Part shown: one piece after another, positions 1 to 8,564 of the stretch
How positions within the stretch are numbered: the first letter of the stretch is position 1
Layout of the letters: each line of letters opens with the position of its first letter
Source: Bin80 sp022820435
GTDB lineage: Bacteria > Bacteroidota > Rhodothermia > Rhodothermales > Bin80
Direction: 5' to 3'
NCBI GenBank assembly: GCA_022820435.1
Contig: JAJEFL010000090.1
Location: 1 to 15,573, forward strand
Length of the DNA: 15,573 bases
The notes under the pieces: generated by a model
Seen by the model: only the letters and a program-made list of their open reading frames with translations
Databases searched by the model: none
Told to the model about the DNA's origin: nothing
Position numbers and translations under genes: made by a program

Positions 1-546
1 TTACAATCTTTAACGGGCATATCATCAAGCGGATGATGTTGTGTAGACAATCGGGGAGGCACTATTCTTCCCGATTGTATCCGTGTTATACACCAGAATG
101 GAAAAGGTTCCCCCATTGTTATCTATGGATATAATTCCCAATTCTATCTGGCAGACGGTACAGGAACTGTTCCTGTTTCTGTCTTGCATCCAATGAGCGG
201 ATTTTTTTGCTACCCTCACAGGTTGGAACTGATTGACTTTCAAATATTGTATTGTCTGCATCACTGCTGCTAAACAGCAACTGATGATCGCAGGCACACA
301 TTTATGGTTCAAAAGTTCTGGGAATTTCCAGACTCTACCCCACCTAACTTCCATTTCGGATGCTCGCTATAGAAAAACCGCTGCCGTGAAAAATGAAACA
401 ACTTCGGAGTTTTCCGTAACACATTGGTTTATTGTTTAACACTTTATCCAATACCGGTTTCGGGCAAAAATCCCTGCTTTCTCCGCAGACCTGACCACAT
501 GGGCATGATTTTCATGTCCGTTTCTGATTGATCAAAAATCTCTGCA
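1..546. other. Left-edge region without a convincing gene
   Basis: No recognisable gene lies here. A plus-strand frame is open from 37 to the TAA at 271-273 (78 codons), and the same frame runs from the left edge to a TGA at 34-36. It has no early start codon, but its translation (e.g. GSPIVIYGYNSQFYLADGTG) looks protein-like, so a decayed gene end is possible. A 109-codon minus-strand frame (354-25) covers the same DNA with no family resemblance and no ribosome binding site. The last 190 bases before the gene at 547 should hold the promoter of the long operon, but I cannot assign -35/-10 or Bacteroidota-type boxes with confidence. Confidence 0.5.
47..78. repeat. Short hairpin (9-bp inverted repeat)
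   Basis: The arms at 47-55 (ACAATCGGG) and 70-78 (CCCGATTGT) are perfect reverse complements around a 14-base loop. No T run follows on either strand, so a rho-independent terminator is not supported. It also falls inside the possible decayed reading frame at the left edge and may be incidental. Confidence 0.35.
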
Positions 547-1737
547 ATGGCTCCATCTCCCTTCTATCCACGCCAGTCCGCCCTTTCCGAAAGCATGGAC
601 TGGACCCGCTGGAATGGATATTATGCACCCCAGTCGTACCAACTGCAACACGAACATGAATATCACATCATCCGCACGGCCGCAGGATTGATTGATATCT
701 CCCCGCTTTTCAAGATTTCTGTCACAGGCCCGGATAGCCTTGCACTCCTGAATCGTATCGTCGTACGGGACCTGTCCAGACTCAAGGAGAACCGTGTAGC
801 CTATGTCGTGTGGTGTGACCCTGATGGTTTTGTGCTTGGTGACGGAGTTGTCATGAAACAGGACCGTGAAACTTTCTTCTTCATGTGCAACGACCCGACC
901 TGTGCCTGGCTGCACAAACATGCCGCAAACCTTAATGTGACGATCACAGATCAGACGCAGACCATTGCAGGCGTAGCATTACAAGGCCCCTGTGCCGCCA
1001 AAATACTCTCCCATGCGGGTATAAAAAACATCTCTGACCTTAAATACTTTGGTGCCATGTCTATAAGTATCCATGGTGCACAGACCTGGATATCACGAAG
1101 CGGATTTACCGGGGATCTGGGCTATGAACTGTGGTTTTCCAGTGATCAGGCATTGAATGTATGGGACACCCTCATGGAGTCAGGAACTGGATTCGGTTTG
1201 CGGGCTGCCGGCCTCAAAGCCCTGGATGTATGCCGCATTGAGGCTGGACTCCTGGAACAGGGGGTTGATTTTCAGAATGCATCACACATGCTCACACGTG
1301 CACAAAAATCCACGCCCTTTGATCTAGGGCTTGACTGGATGGTGCATCTGGACCGGGACCCTTTTGTGGGACAATCGGAACTTCAAAAAAAGCAGAACTC
1401 CAGATATACAGTGGTTGGGCTGGAGATTGACTGGAACCAGACACGGGACCTGTACGAATCCAGAGGCCTGCCCCCCGCCCTGCCCGTAGAGGCATGGTCA
1501 TCATCGGTTCCGCTGTACCGGGATCATGCACGACAGCATCAGATCGGCTACGCAACCAGCGGAACCTGGTCTCCAATCCTGAAAAAGTATATTGCATTGG
1601 CAACCATAGAAAAGTCCTACCGATCCGATTCTGTGAAGATTGAACTTGCTGTAGAGCATGAACGTCACTGCGTGGACGCGTACATTGTGCAACCGCCATT
1701 TTATGACCCTCCACACAAGCGGGCACCGGCAGCATGA
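547..1737 (+). CDS. GcvT-like folate-binding aminomethyltransferase family protein
   Basis: A 396-residue protein of the glycine-cleavage T-protein/DmdA/sarcosine-oxidase C-terminal fold, which binds tetrahydrofolate and accepts or transfers one-carbon groups. Visible family marks are AAGLIDISPLFKISVTGPDS near 45-64, RSGFTGDLGYELW near 184-196 (the equivalent of the folate-site SRTGYTGE region), and KALDVCRIEAGLLEQGVDF near 224-242. A C-terminal barrel segment ends the protein. The position of the Asp-Asp pair of true T-proteins reads VLGDG, so the first Asp is Gly; this and the distant N-terminus argue against a canonical GcvT. The substrate is unknown. It is the first gene of the run, and its stop overlaps the next start (ATGA, 1734-1737), so coupled translation with the FAD oxidoreductase is likely. 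No Shine-Dalgarno precedes the ATG at 547. An in-frame ATG at 595 is an alternative start. Confidence 0.85.
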   Translation: MAPSPFYPRQSALSESMDWTRWNGYYAPQSYQLQHEHEYHIIRTAAGLIDISPLFKISVTGPDSLALLNRIVVRDLSRLKENRVAYVVWCDPDGFVLGDGVVMKQDRETFFFMCNDPTCAWLHKHAANLNVTITDQTQTIAGVALQGPCAAKILSHAGIKNISDLKYFGAMSISIHGAQTWISRSGFTGDLGYELWFSSDQALNVWDTLMESGTGFGLRAAGLKALDVCRIEAGLLEQGVDFQNASHMLTRAQKSTPFDLGLDWMVHLDRDPFVGQSELQKKQNSRYTVVGLEIDWNQTRDLYESRGLPPALPVEAWSSSVPLYRDHARQHQIGYATSGTWSPILKKYIALATIEKSYRSDSVKIELAVEHERHCVDAYIVQPPFYDPPHKRAPAA

Positions 1738-3314
1738 ATTCCTCCTGGGATGCCGTGATCATCGGCGGAGGCCATAACGGACTGGTCTGCGCAGCGTATC
1801 TGGCACGCGCAGGGCATAAAGTACTGGTGCTTGAGCGCCGTGAGATCCTGGGAGGTGCCGCGGTATCTGAAGAGGTATTTCCCGGGTTCACATTCTCGGT
1901 GGCTTCCTATGTGATCAGTCTGTTCCGACCGCGGATTATCCGTGAACTGGAACTCGCAAAATACGGCTATCAGGTGATCCCCATGGATTGTGCATTCCAG
2001 CCTCTGCATGATCAGCACGGACTTGCACGCTGGAGTGATACAAACCGGACCTATTCGGAAATCAGCCGTTACAGCCGACATGATGCAGAAAATTATCACG
2101 ATTTCAAACGCACCCTGACACGATTAGGCCGCATCGCCGCTCAGATCATCAGCCGTCCGGCTCCAACCGGATTCAGGCTGCAGGATCTGCGTACGCTTAC
2201 GGAGATGCTGCCCTTGATTCGAGACCTTGAACCGCATGAGCTGCAACAACTTGTGCGGCTGCTTACCCTGAGTGCGGTAGATTTTCTGGATGAATGGTTT
2301 GAATCCGACATTCTGAAGGCACCCCTGTCTGCAAGCGGAATCATCGGTACGTTCCAGGGCGTGCGGTCACCGGGGACGGCCTATGTTCTTCTCCATCATT
2401 ATATGGGAGAGCTCGACGGCGCATTCAGGTCATGGGGTTTTGCCCGGGGAGGGACCGGAAGTGTCAGTCTGGCCTGTGCAAAAGCAGCCCAGGCACACGG
2501 GGCCGTCATTCGTACAGACGCTGAAGTGACCCAGGTGCGTGTCCTGAACAACCGTGCAACAGGAATTGTTCTGGCCGGCGGCGAAGAAATCCGTGCCCGC
2601 AGGATTATATCAAACCTTGATCCAAGACGAACCCTGCACGGATTGGTAGGTGCTGTCCATCTCCCGGAGGACACCGTAAATGCACTTGCCCGCTTTACAT
2701 ACCGGGGAAGCAGCGGTAAAGTGAATCTGGCGTTGAATGGCCTCCCGAATTTTACCTGCCGCCCGGGGATCGGAGATCATTTGAGGGGCGACATTGCGAT
2801 TGCGCCGAGCGTTGATTATCTGGAGCGGGCATTTGATGAGGCCAAGTATGGCGCGTTCTCATCCCGTCCCTTCATTAACGCGGTCATTCCGTCGCTCACG
2901 GATCCCTCCATCGCCCCACCCGGCAAGCATGTGATGTCTTGTTTTGTCCAGTATGCTCCCTATGACTTGGTTGAGGGGCATGAGGCTTGGGCATCACACC
3001 GTGAAGCATTCGGGCAGACCGTTCTGGATACGCTTGAGGAATTTGCACCAAAGCTGCGTGACCATATAGAGTATATGCAGATCCTGACTCCCCTTGATCT
3101 GGAACGTGACTTTGGTTTGACTGAAGGTAATATTTTTCACGGGGAACTCAGCCTGAACCAGCTTCTGTTCCAGCGCCCTGCCTGGGGGATGGCAGGATAC
3201 CGAACTCCAATACGAAACCTGTGGATGTGCGAATCAGGTACACACCCCGGTGGCGGCGTGATGGGTGCCAGTGGTGAGCTGGCAGCAAAGGCTCTTTTGC
3301 GGGAGCGGATCTGA
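1734..3314 (+). CDS. FAD-dependent oxidoreductase, PYROXD2/phytoene-desaturase-like
   Basis: A 526-residue flavoprotein. The N-terminal dinucleotide-binding motif is G11-x-G13-x-x-G16 with the acidic strand end at E34 and GG near 40-41 (ILGGAA). The stretch GFTFSVASYVISLFRPRI and the C-terminal GTHPGGGVMGASGELAA (H504-G508) closely follow the PYROXD2 group, which is about the same length. The second FAD contact is expected at that C-terminal glycine motif. The family oxidises unidentified substrates; a carotenoid role is not implied. It starts inside the stop of the GcvT-like gene and its own stop shares one base with the next gene, so the three are probably made together. Folate-linked demethylases such as sarcosine and dimethylglycine dehydrogenase fuse an FAD oxidoreductase to a GcvT domain, which suggests by analogy that this pair could act on an N-methyl or similar substrate. 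That is inference; the FAD fold here is of a different subgroup. Confidence 0.9.
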   Translation: MNSSWDAVIIGGGHNGLVCAAYLARAGHKVLVLERREILGGAAVSEEVFPGFTFSVASYVISLFRPRIIRELELAKYGYQVIPMDCAFQPLHDQHGLARWSDTNRTYSEISRYSRHDAENYHDFKRTLTRLGRIAAQIISRPAPTGFRLQDLRTLTEMLPLIRDLEPHELQQLVRLLTLSAVDFLDEWFESDILKAPLSASGIIGTFQGVRSPGTAYVLLHHYMGELDGAFRSWGFARGGTGSVSLACAKAAQAHGAVIRTDAEVTQVRVLNNRATGIVLAGGEEIRARRIISNLDPRRTLHGLVGAVHLPEDTVNALARFTYRGSSGKVNLALNGLPNFTCRPGIGDHLRGDIAIAPSVDYLERAFDEAKYGAFSSRPFINAVIPSLTDPSIAPPGKHVMSCFVQYAPYDLVEGHEAWASHREAFGQTVLDTLEEFAPKLRDHIEYMQILTPLDLERDFGLTEGNIFHGELSLNQLLFQRPAWGMAGYRTPIRNLWMCESGTHPGGGVMGASGELAAKALLRERI

Positions 3315-4669
3315 TGCAAAAGCCGGATGTCATTATCATCGGAGCCGGAACCAATGGTCTGGCGGCAGCCGCCGCCCTGTCCAAAGCCGGCATGGATACG
3401 CTCGTACTTGAAAAGCGGGCGGTTTCCGGTGGATTGTCCGCCTACCACAGGTTCGGAACCAAGTACCGGATTCCGGGATTCCGTCCCTACCCGGACGGAT
3501 CCACAGACATGCTGAACAAGGCACTGAAAATAACATTTCCTCAGCCGACTTCTGCAAACACCACAGGGCTTTGGAATGGAGATTCCTTTAACATTGAGAT
3601 AGTCCCTGAACTTGCAGATGCCGGAAAGTCCCTGAAAACGCTCCTGAGCATCCCTCTAAAACGCGCTTCACTGCGCAATAAGAGCGCCTGGATTCCCACC
3701 TTGCTCCGAACGCAGACCAAGGATCTGGCCCGATGGATTCCCCTCAGCTGCGTGGACCTCCTGAGTGAATTTGACCTTTGCGAGAAGCAGTATAGTGCAC
3801 TGACCGCTCCCCTGTATACCCGTACCTTTGCAGGCCCAAAATCCCCCTTTGGAGCACTCCAAATGCTGCTCCACGCAAACAGAAACAACTCAAACGTACA
3901 TGCCGTACTGATCCAGAAACTGGAAGCCGCCGCACGCTCAAATGGAGCGGTGCTCCGGACCGGAGCCCCCGTCAAACAAATTTGCCGTGATTCCTCAGGA
4001 GTTCATGTGCTGCTGCAGGATAAAGCTCCCATTTATGCCAGATTCATTCTGGCAACATGCTCTCCGGCAATGCTCCGCAATCACCTTCTGGACCCTGTCC
4101 TGATTAGCCGCTGGCCTCCAGTACGCTCCCGCGGCACATGTGCGGTACTAGCACTTGCAATGGATCAGCTGCCCGGCTGGCTCACCTCTAGCCGGATACG
4201 AATCGTTCCTGATTTAATGACACAGGAACGGGCCTTTGACTGTGTTAAGTATGGAAAAATTCCCCCACAGCAGACCCTCGAAATCACCGCATGCAACACC
4301 CATAACACACTAACGATCTATGCCTTGCAGACACCTTCCCTGACATATGATCAGTGGGGGGAATCTGCACGGGCCGCATTGATAGAGCAAATCCTTGGCC
4401 AACTCCCTGACCTGAATGGAAAAATTCTGGCACGGCAGTTCTGGACCCCCGCGGACATAGCAGAAGAATTTGGAGTACCCGGCGGACATATTCTTCATTT
4501 TGAACGTGATCTGGATCAACTGCTGTTCCCTGCTCCGGACTGCCTGCCTCCCGGTGTGTACTGGTCCGGCCACTTTGCCAATCAGGAATCTGGCCAAATC
4601 GGTGCAGCCGGATTAGGCGCGGCGCGTATGCTCCTTCAGAAAAGAAACCACAGGCCTAGATTCTCGTAA
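3314..4669 (+). CDS. Second FAD-dependent oxidoreductase, diverged PYROXD2-like paralogue
   Basis: A 451-residue flavoprotein with G10-x-G12-x-x-G15 and E33 at the N-terminus, then SGGLSAYHRF. The later segment VPGGHILHFERDLDQLLF lines up with LTEGNIFHGELSLNQLLF of the preceding protein, showing the two are related. It is about 75 residues shorter, and the C-terminal HPGGGVMGASG motif is replaced by NQESGQIGAAGLGA (from N423), so the second FAD contact is altered though still glycine-rich. It starts on the last base of the preceding stop (TGATG), the signature of tandem coupled genes. It may be a partner subunit of the first oxidoreductase or act on a related substrate. Members of the wider amine-oxidase/phytoene-desaturase superfamily remain an alternative label. 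Confidence 0.82.
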   Translation: MQKPDVIIIGAGTNGLAAAAALSKAGMDTLVLEKRAVSGGLSAYHRFGTKYRIPGFRPYPDGSTDMLNKALKITFPQPTSANTTGLWNGDSFNIEIVPELADAGKSLKTLLSIPLKRASLRNKSAWIPTLLRTQTKDLARWIPLSCVDLLSEFDLCEKQYSALTAPLYTRTFAGPKSPFGALQMLLHANRNNSNVHAVLIQKLEAAARSNGAVLRTGAPVKQICRDSSGVHVLLQDKAPIYARFILATCSPAMLRNHLLDPVLISRWPPVRSRGTCAVLALAMDQLPGWLTSSRIRIVPDLMTQERAFDCVKYGKIPPQQTLEITACNTHNTLTIYALQTPSLTYDQWGESARAALIEQILGQLPDLNGKILARQFWTPADIAEEFGVPGGHILHFERDLDQLLFPAPDCLPPGVYWSGHFANQESGQIGAAGLGAARMLLQKRNHRPRFS

Positions 4670-4694
4670 ATGATTCAAGTCTGTTTTCTGTCTC

Positions 4695-5849
4695 ATGCAG
4701 CGAATTTCTATACTTCTATATCTTTGTGTGACGGTCATACTGTCAGGATGCCGCCAAAACGTGCAATCCCAGGCGCAGCTGGCTTCAGCAGAGTCCGCCG
4801 CCGTCGTTAATGACTCCATTGCGCTCAGTCGACAGACCGCAATCACGCGTGCAGTAGAAACTGCAACCCCCGCCATTGTCAGTATCAATGTCATTGAACT
4901 GCAGCGCGTACGTTACCGGGATCCATTTGAGGACTTTTTCAGAGATCCATTCTTCGGACAGTTCTTCTCTGAACGACAATCACGCATTATTGAACGGCGC
5001 GTTCAAAACCTCGGAAGTGGCTTCGTTATCTCGCCCGATGGCTACATCGTGACCAACCATCATGTGGCAGGAAATGCAACAAAAGTGACCGTATCCCTCA
5101 CCAATGGCCAAACGCTGGATGCTCAACTGATCGGAGCCGATAAGGCCACCGATCTGGCACTCTTAAAAATTTCTCCAGATCGCCCTCTGGAATATTTGCG
5201 TTTTTCGGAGTCCCCCGAACCGATTGTGGGAGAATGGGTGATCGCCCTGGGGAATCCCTTTGGACTCTTTGAAGCAGCTGCACCCAGTGTGACCGTTGGC
5301 GTAGTCAGCGCAGCTGAAAGAGATCTCGGGAGTCAGGATGGACGGATCTATCATGACATGATCCAGACTGATGCGGCAATTAATCGGGGGAATTCCGGTG
5401 GCCCGCTTGTCAATGCCCTCGGTGAAGTCATCGGAGTCAATACCATCATCTACAGCGAAAGTGCAGGATCCGTTGGCCTTGGATTCGCAGTCCCTGCTGC
5501 CAAAGCCCAGCGGATTATTCATGAATTGCGCGAAACAGGAAAGGTTGACCGCTCTTACTACACAGGCATCAGTATTGTGGCTATGACTCCGCAAATTGCG
5601 GAAGCTTTGGGACTTGAAGACACACAGGGCATCCTGGTTGCAGATGTGGATTCCGGATCGCCTGCCGAAGATGCCGGGCTGCTTCCCTACGATCTGATTG
5701 TGGCACTCCAGGATGAGTCAATAGCAAATCAGGTGGACTATATCGCCCGAATTAATGATTTCAGGCCGGGCGATATCGTTACCTATCATGTGTTGCGGAA
5801 TAATCGCAGGGTGCAGTTAAGTTTACAACTTGGACGGCTGGAAGGTTGA
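4695..5849 (+). CDS. HtrA/Deg-family serine protease with one PDZ domain, lipoprotein
   Basis: A 384-residue periplasmic quality-control protease. The N-terminus is a lipoprotein signal peptide ending in LSGC, giving lipidated Cys19. The trypsin-like domain (about 50-275) has the complete triad: H123 in TNHHVAG, D153 in ATDLALLKI and S234 in GNSGGPLVN. The substrate-side QTDAAINRGNSGGP block is typical of the family. One PDZ domain follows (about 288-380), giving a DegS-like layout rather than the two-PDZ DegP type, but anchored by lipid. A Phe-rich DPFEDFFRDPFFGQFF stretch (about 76-90) corresponds to the LA-loop region of Deg proteases. The gene lies 25 nt after the second oxidoreductase with no ribosome binding site, and its stop overlaps the next start. 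It probably cleaves misfolded or regulatory envelope proteins; the substrate is unknown. Confidence 0.93.
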   Translation: MQRISILLYLCVTVILSGCRQNVQSQAQLASAESAAVVNDSIALSRQTAITRAVETATPAIVSINVIELQRVRYRDPFEDFFRDPFFGQFFSERQSRIIERRVQNLGSGFVISPDGYIVTNHHVAGNATKVTVSLTNGQTLDAQLIGADKATDLALLKISPDRPLEYLRFSESPEPIVGEWVIALGNPFGLFEAAAPSVTVGVVSAAERDLGSQDGRIYHDMIQTDAAINRGNSGGPLVNALGEVIGVNTIIYSESAGSVGLGFAVPAAKAQRIIHELRETGKVDRSYYTGISIVAMTPQIAEALGLEDTQGILVADVDSGSPAEDAGLLPYDLIVALQDESIANQVDYIARINDFRPGDIVTYHVLRNNRRVQLSLQLGRLEG

Positions 5850-6886
5850 CAGATCTACCCTACATCCGCTCCAATTGCCTGATTCTCTGCTTCTGCGTTC
5901 TGCTTGCAGGCTGCCTCCCCTCTTCGTGTAACCGGATTGAATCCCATGCGATATCACCTCCCGACTCTCTGTCTCGGGCGATTGCCGCCCAAACCCTGCC
6001 CGATACCCTTACGCCTCCAGATGTCATTCGTGGAACGGACTTAAAACACCCCCGAAGCATCCTGTTTGGCAAAGATGATCAGATTTGGGCAGGCGATACA
6101 GAAAATGGAACTGTCTTTGTGTTTAACCTGGAGGGCACTCTGGAGAAATCCTTTTCGCTGCCCCATACAACTTTCCCCTATCTTGCCGGCTGGAGATCCG
6201 ACTCCCTCGTGATCTTCGCCCCGGAGACACATCAATTCCACTTTGTAGTGAACGCAGCGAGCGTCGCCTCTATCGTTGTACAAAATGTCCCTCCAAAGTC
6301 ATTGCAATATGCTCTGGCAACCGAAAACGCATTGTACCTTAAGGCGGTTACACGGGATACGACTCACTTCCTTTGGGCACTGGGCCAAGCCGGGAATCCC
6401 ATACAGGAATCGGTTTTACATGGATCTTCCTGGGAGTATGCGGGATTTCTGCGTAACTTTAAGGGGCAGCTTGTGAGCCTGAGTGGATTCTATCCATGGG
6501 CCCTAACCTGGACCGAAGGTTTACGGAACGCCCCCGATACATTGCGCTGGCGAGGCTTTGATTCCCCGATGCTGCGACGCACCTATGCATTCGATCAGGG
6601 ACAGGGGCGAGGTGCGCCTCTGATCACCAGTTCTGCCGCCGAGGCGGGAGAATTCTGGTTCGTACTGAATCAGCGTGCCGGCTGGCTCCGCGTGGATGTC
6701 TATGACCATGCGGGAATGCTCCGGCACATACTTGTGGAGGCGAACCCCGGTTACCTCAAAAACTTTTACCCGATTGACCTCGCCGCAAAACTGAATCCAG
6801 ATGGGACTTATCAACTGGCGGTTGCACTAGTTGCACCAGAACCCTCAATCCATGTGTATCAGTGGATCCCTTCCATACAAACATGA
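5846..6886 (+). CDS. Lipoprotein, possible six-bladed beta-propeller
   Basis: A 346-residue putative lipoprotein of unknown function. The chosen start is TTG at 5846, which overlaps the protease stop (TTGA); from there the N-terminus reads a hydrophobic stretch closing with LLAGC, giving lipidated Cys23. The body has repeated short beta-strand patterns such as DDQIWAGDTENGTVFVFNL and SDSLVIFAPETHQFHFVV, which resemble NHL/six-bladed propeller folds; this is a pattern reading, not a family match. It has no catalytic motif I recognise. Sitting between an anchored protease and a MoxR ATPase, with overlaps on both sides, it could be a recognition or scaffold partner of either one. Its stop TGA lies inside the ATGA that starts the ATPase. 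Confidence 0.8.
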   Translation: MTDLPYIRSNCLILCFCVLLAGCLPSSCNRIESHAISPPDSLSRAIAAQTLPDTLTPPDVIRGTDLKHPRSILFGKDDQIWAGDTENGTVFVFNLEGTLEKSFSLPHTTFPYLAGWRSDSLVIFAPETHQFHFVVNAASVASIVVQNVPPKSLQYALATENALYLKAVTRDTTHFLWALGQAGNPIQESVLHGSSWEYAGFLRNFKGQLVSLSGFYPWALTWTEGLRNAPDTLRWRGFDSPMLRRTYAFDQGQGRGAPLITSSAAEAGEFWFVLNQRAGWLRVDVYDHAGMLRHILVEANPGYLKNFYPIDLAAKLNPDGTYQLAVALVAPEPSIHVYQWIPSIQT

Positions 6887-8385
6887 GTACCGTGAACATC
6901 AAACGAGAAGATCTTAAGACACTGGGAGATCTGAAAGCATCTTCCTATAAAATAGAACCCGTAAAGGATGAACTGCGCCGTAACCTGCTGAAGCATCTGC
7001 ACAATGGGAGTGAGGTATTCCCAGGGATTCTTGGTTATAACCGAAGTGTAATCCCCCAACTTCATAATGCAATTCTAAGTCGTCATGATATTCTGCTGCT
7101 TGGGTTACGGGGACAGGCAAAAAGCCGGATACTCCGCCTGATTCCCCGCCTGCTTGACGAATATATCCCTGTCGTGACCGGCAGTGAACTCAACGATAAC
7201 CCCTTTGCCCCCCTATCCAAATTTGCACGTGAACGGATCGCTAACGAGGGAGACGAAACACCGATTACATGGCTTCATCGGAGCGAGCGCTATGCGGAAA
7301 AACTGGCAACCCCGGATACATCCATCGCTGACCTGATTGGAGATATTGATCCGATAAAAGCCGCGCACAGGCGACTCACCTATGCAGATGAAGAAGTGAT
7401 TCATTTTGGGATTATTCCCCGCACCAATCGCGGGATCTTTGCCATCAATGAACTTCCCGACCTACAGGCACGAATTCAGGTGGGGCTGCTCAATATTATG
7501 GAAGAGCAGGATATTCAGATCCGCGGATTCAATGTACGCTTCCCACTGGATCTGTTGATGCTGTTCAGTGCCAACCCGGAAGACTATACCAATCGCGGAA
7601 ACATCATCACTCCACTCAAAGACCGCATTGATTGTCAAGTGCTGACCCATTACCCTAAAGAGGTCAGTACTGCACTGGCGATCACAGAACAGGAAGCATG
7701 GCAGGATCGCGGCGGGGTTCGTGTGACGATTCCCGAATTTATCCGGCAGGTGATTGAGGTTGCAGCCTTTGAAGCTCGTGCAAGTGAATATGTAGATCAA
7801 AAGTCAGGGGTGTCTGCACGAATGACACGCTCTGCACTTGAGATTGTAATTGCAAATGCCGAACGCCGGGCAGCCCTTCATGGACAATCACAGGTCTGTG
7901 TCCGGGTCAGCGACCTCTATTACATTGAATCGGCCATTACCGGCAAACTGGAACTGGTATACGAGGGAGAGCAGGAAGGGCCGCAGAAAGTTGCCCGGCT
8001 TCTCATCGGGCGGGCAATCCGTGACGTGTTTGCAAAATACTTCCCTGATCCCAGCCTCAAAGGAAAGGAACGGGAAACCTACAGCAAAATTCTGGCATGG
8101 TTTGCTCAGGGAAACACCCTGACGCTGGACCCCGAATTGTCCGATACAGCATTCATGAAATGTCTGCGGGCGGTTCGAGGTCTGGATGAGGTGATTACTG
8201 CTCAATTTGGACCTGCAAGGAAACGAAACATCTCTGCAAAAGAGCGCTGGGTGATGAAAGAGTTTGTACTTGAGGGGCTCCATCAGGCATCCATGCTTGG
8301 GAAAGAGCAGCAGACCTATTCCGACATGATGGGAAGTATGTTAGGTGCTCTGGATCCCGGTGAGGAAGAGGAGGATTTTGAGTGA
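6883..8385 (+). CDS. MoxR-type AAA+ ATPase (magnesium-chelatase ChlI-like)
   Basis: A 500-residue ATPase of the MoxR/ChlI-like group. I chose ATG 6883 because it makes a 4-base ATGA overlap with the previous stop; a GTG at 6862 would add seven unconvincing residues. The P-loop reads GLRGQAKS (about 74-81), with Ala where Walker A usually has Gly, and the Walker B equivalent is GIFAINELPDL (about 184-194) with Asn for the first acidic residue. From memory both variants are normal for this Bacteroidota-type branch. NPEDYTNRG and TPLKDRIDCQVLTHYP are sensor/arginine-finger-side blocks. A helical C-terminal lid ends in an acidic tail (EEEEDFE). Such ATPases usually work with a VWA-domain protein encoded next door to remodel or insert metal into target proteins; no such gene follows here. 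Confidence 0.9.
   Translation: MSTVNIKREDLKTLGDLKASSYKIEPVKDELRRNLLKHLHNGSEVFPGILGYNRSVIPQLHNAILSRHDILLLGLRGQAKSRILRLIPRLLDEYIPVVTGSELNDNPFAPLSKFARERIANEGDETPITWLHRSERYAEKLATPDTSIADLIGDIDPIKAAHRRLTYADEEVIHFGIIPRTNRGIFAINELPDLQARIQVGLLNIMEEQDIQIRGFNVRFPLDLLMLFSANPEDYTNRGNIITPLKDRIDCQVLTHYPKEVSTALAITEQEAWQDRGGVRVTIPEFIRQVIEVAAFEARASEYVDQKSGVSARMTRSALEIVIANAERRAALHGQSQVCVRVSDLYYIESAITGKLELVYEGEQEGPQKVARLLIGRAIRDVFAKYFPDPSLKGKERETYSKILAWFAQGNTLTLDPELSDTAFMKCLRAVRGLDEVITAQFGPARKRNISAKERWVMKEFVLEGLHQASMLGKEQQTYSDMMGSMLGALDPGEEEEDFE
8369..8375 (+). promoter_or_regulatory. Strong Shine-Dalgarno inside the ATPase 3' end
   Basis: AGGAGGA lies six bases before the GTG at 8382. It is the best ribosome binding site seen in the window, where most genes have none. 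It also encodes part of the Glu-rich ATPase tail, so it may be a coincidence of codon use. It is the main support for the small ORF that follows. Confidence 0.4.
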
Positions 8386-8507
8386 ACTTCGCAGATCAAA
8401 ATCATCCCGTTCATTTCAAGGACCGAATGGAGTATCCATCCTTGACTCGGCGATGGAGTTCTGCACAAATATGGTTTCGCCCTGTAGGAAATAGTCTGTA
8501 CCCGTAA
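8382..8507 (+). CDS. Possible 41-residue small protein after the ATPase
   Basis: A short frame starting with GTG at 8382, overlapping the ATPase stop as GTGA, and ending at TAA 8505-8507. The product begins MNFADQNHPVHFKDRMEY and ends VGNSLYP; I do not recognise it and it has no membrane segment. The overlap, identical in style to the other junctions of this operon, and the strong ribosome binding site favour translation. The position is where a VWA-domain partner gene is expected, so it could be the decayed start of one, but no VWA motif is visible. It may also be non-coding. Confidence 0.35.
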   Translation: MNFADQNHPVHFKDRMEYPSLTRRWSSAQIWFRPVGNSLYP

Positions 8508-8537
8508 TCCCTGAACTGGAAGTATTTTTTGGACTCT

Positions 8538-8564
8538 ATGAACACTCTTTTACAGAACCGATGA
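8538..8564 (+). CDS. Possible 8-codon leader peptide before pabB
   Basis: ATG at 8538 opens an eight-residue frame (MNTLLQNR) whose TGA (8562-8564) overlaps the pabB ATG at 8561 as ATGA. Such a mini-cistron could deliver ribosomes to pabB, which has no ribosome binding site of its own. It is very short and may be chance. Confidence 0.2.
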   Translation: MNTLLQNR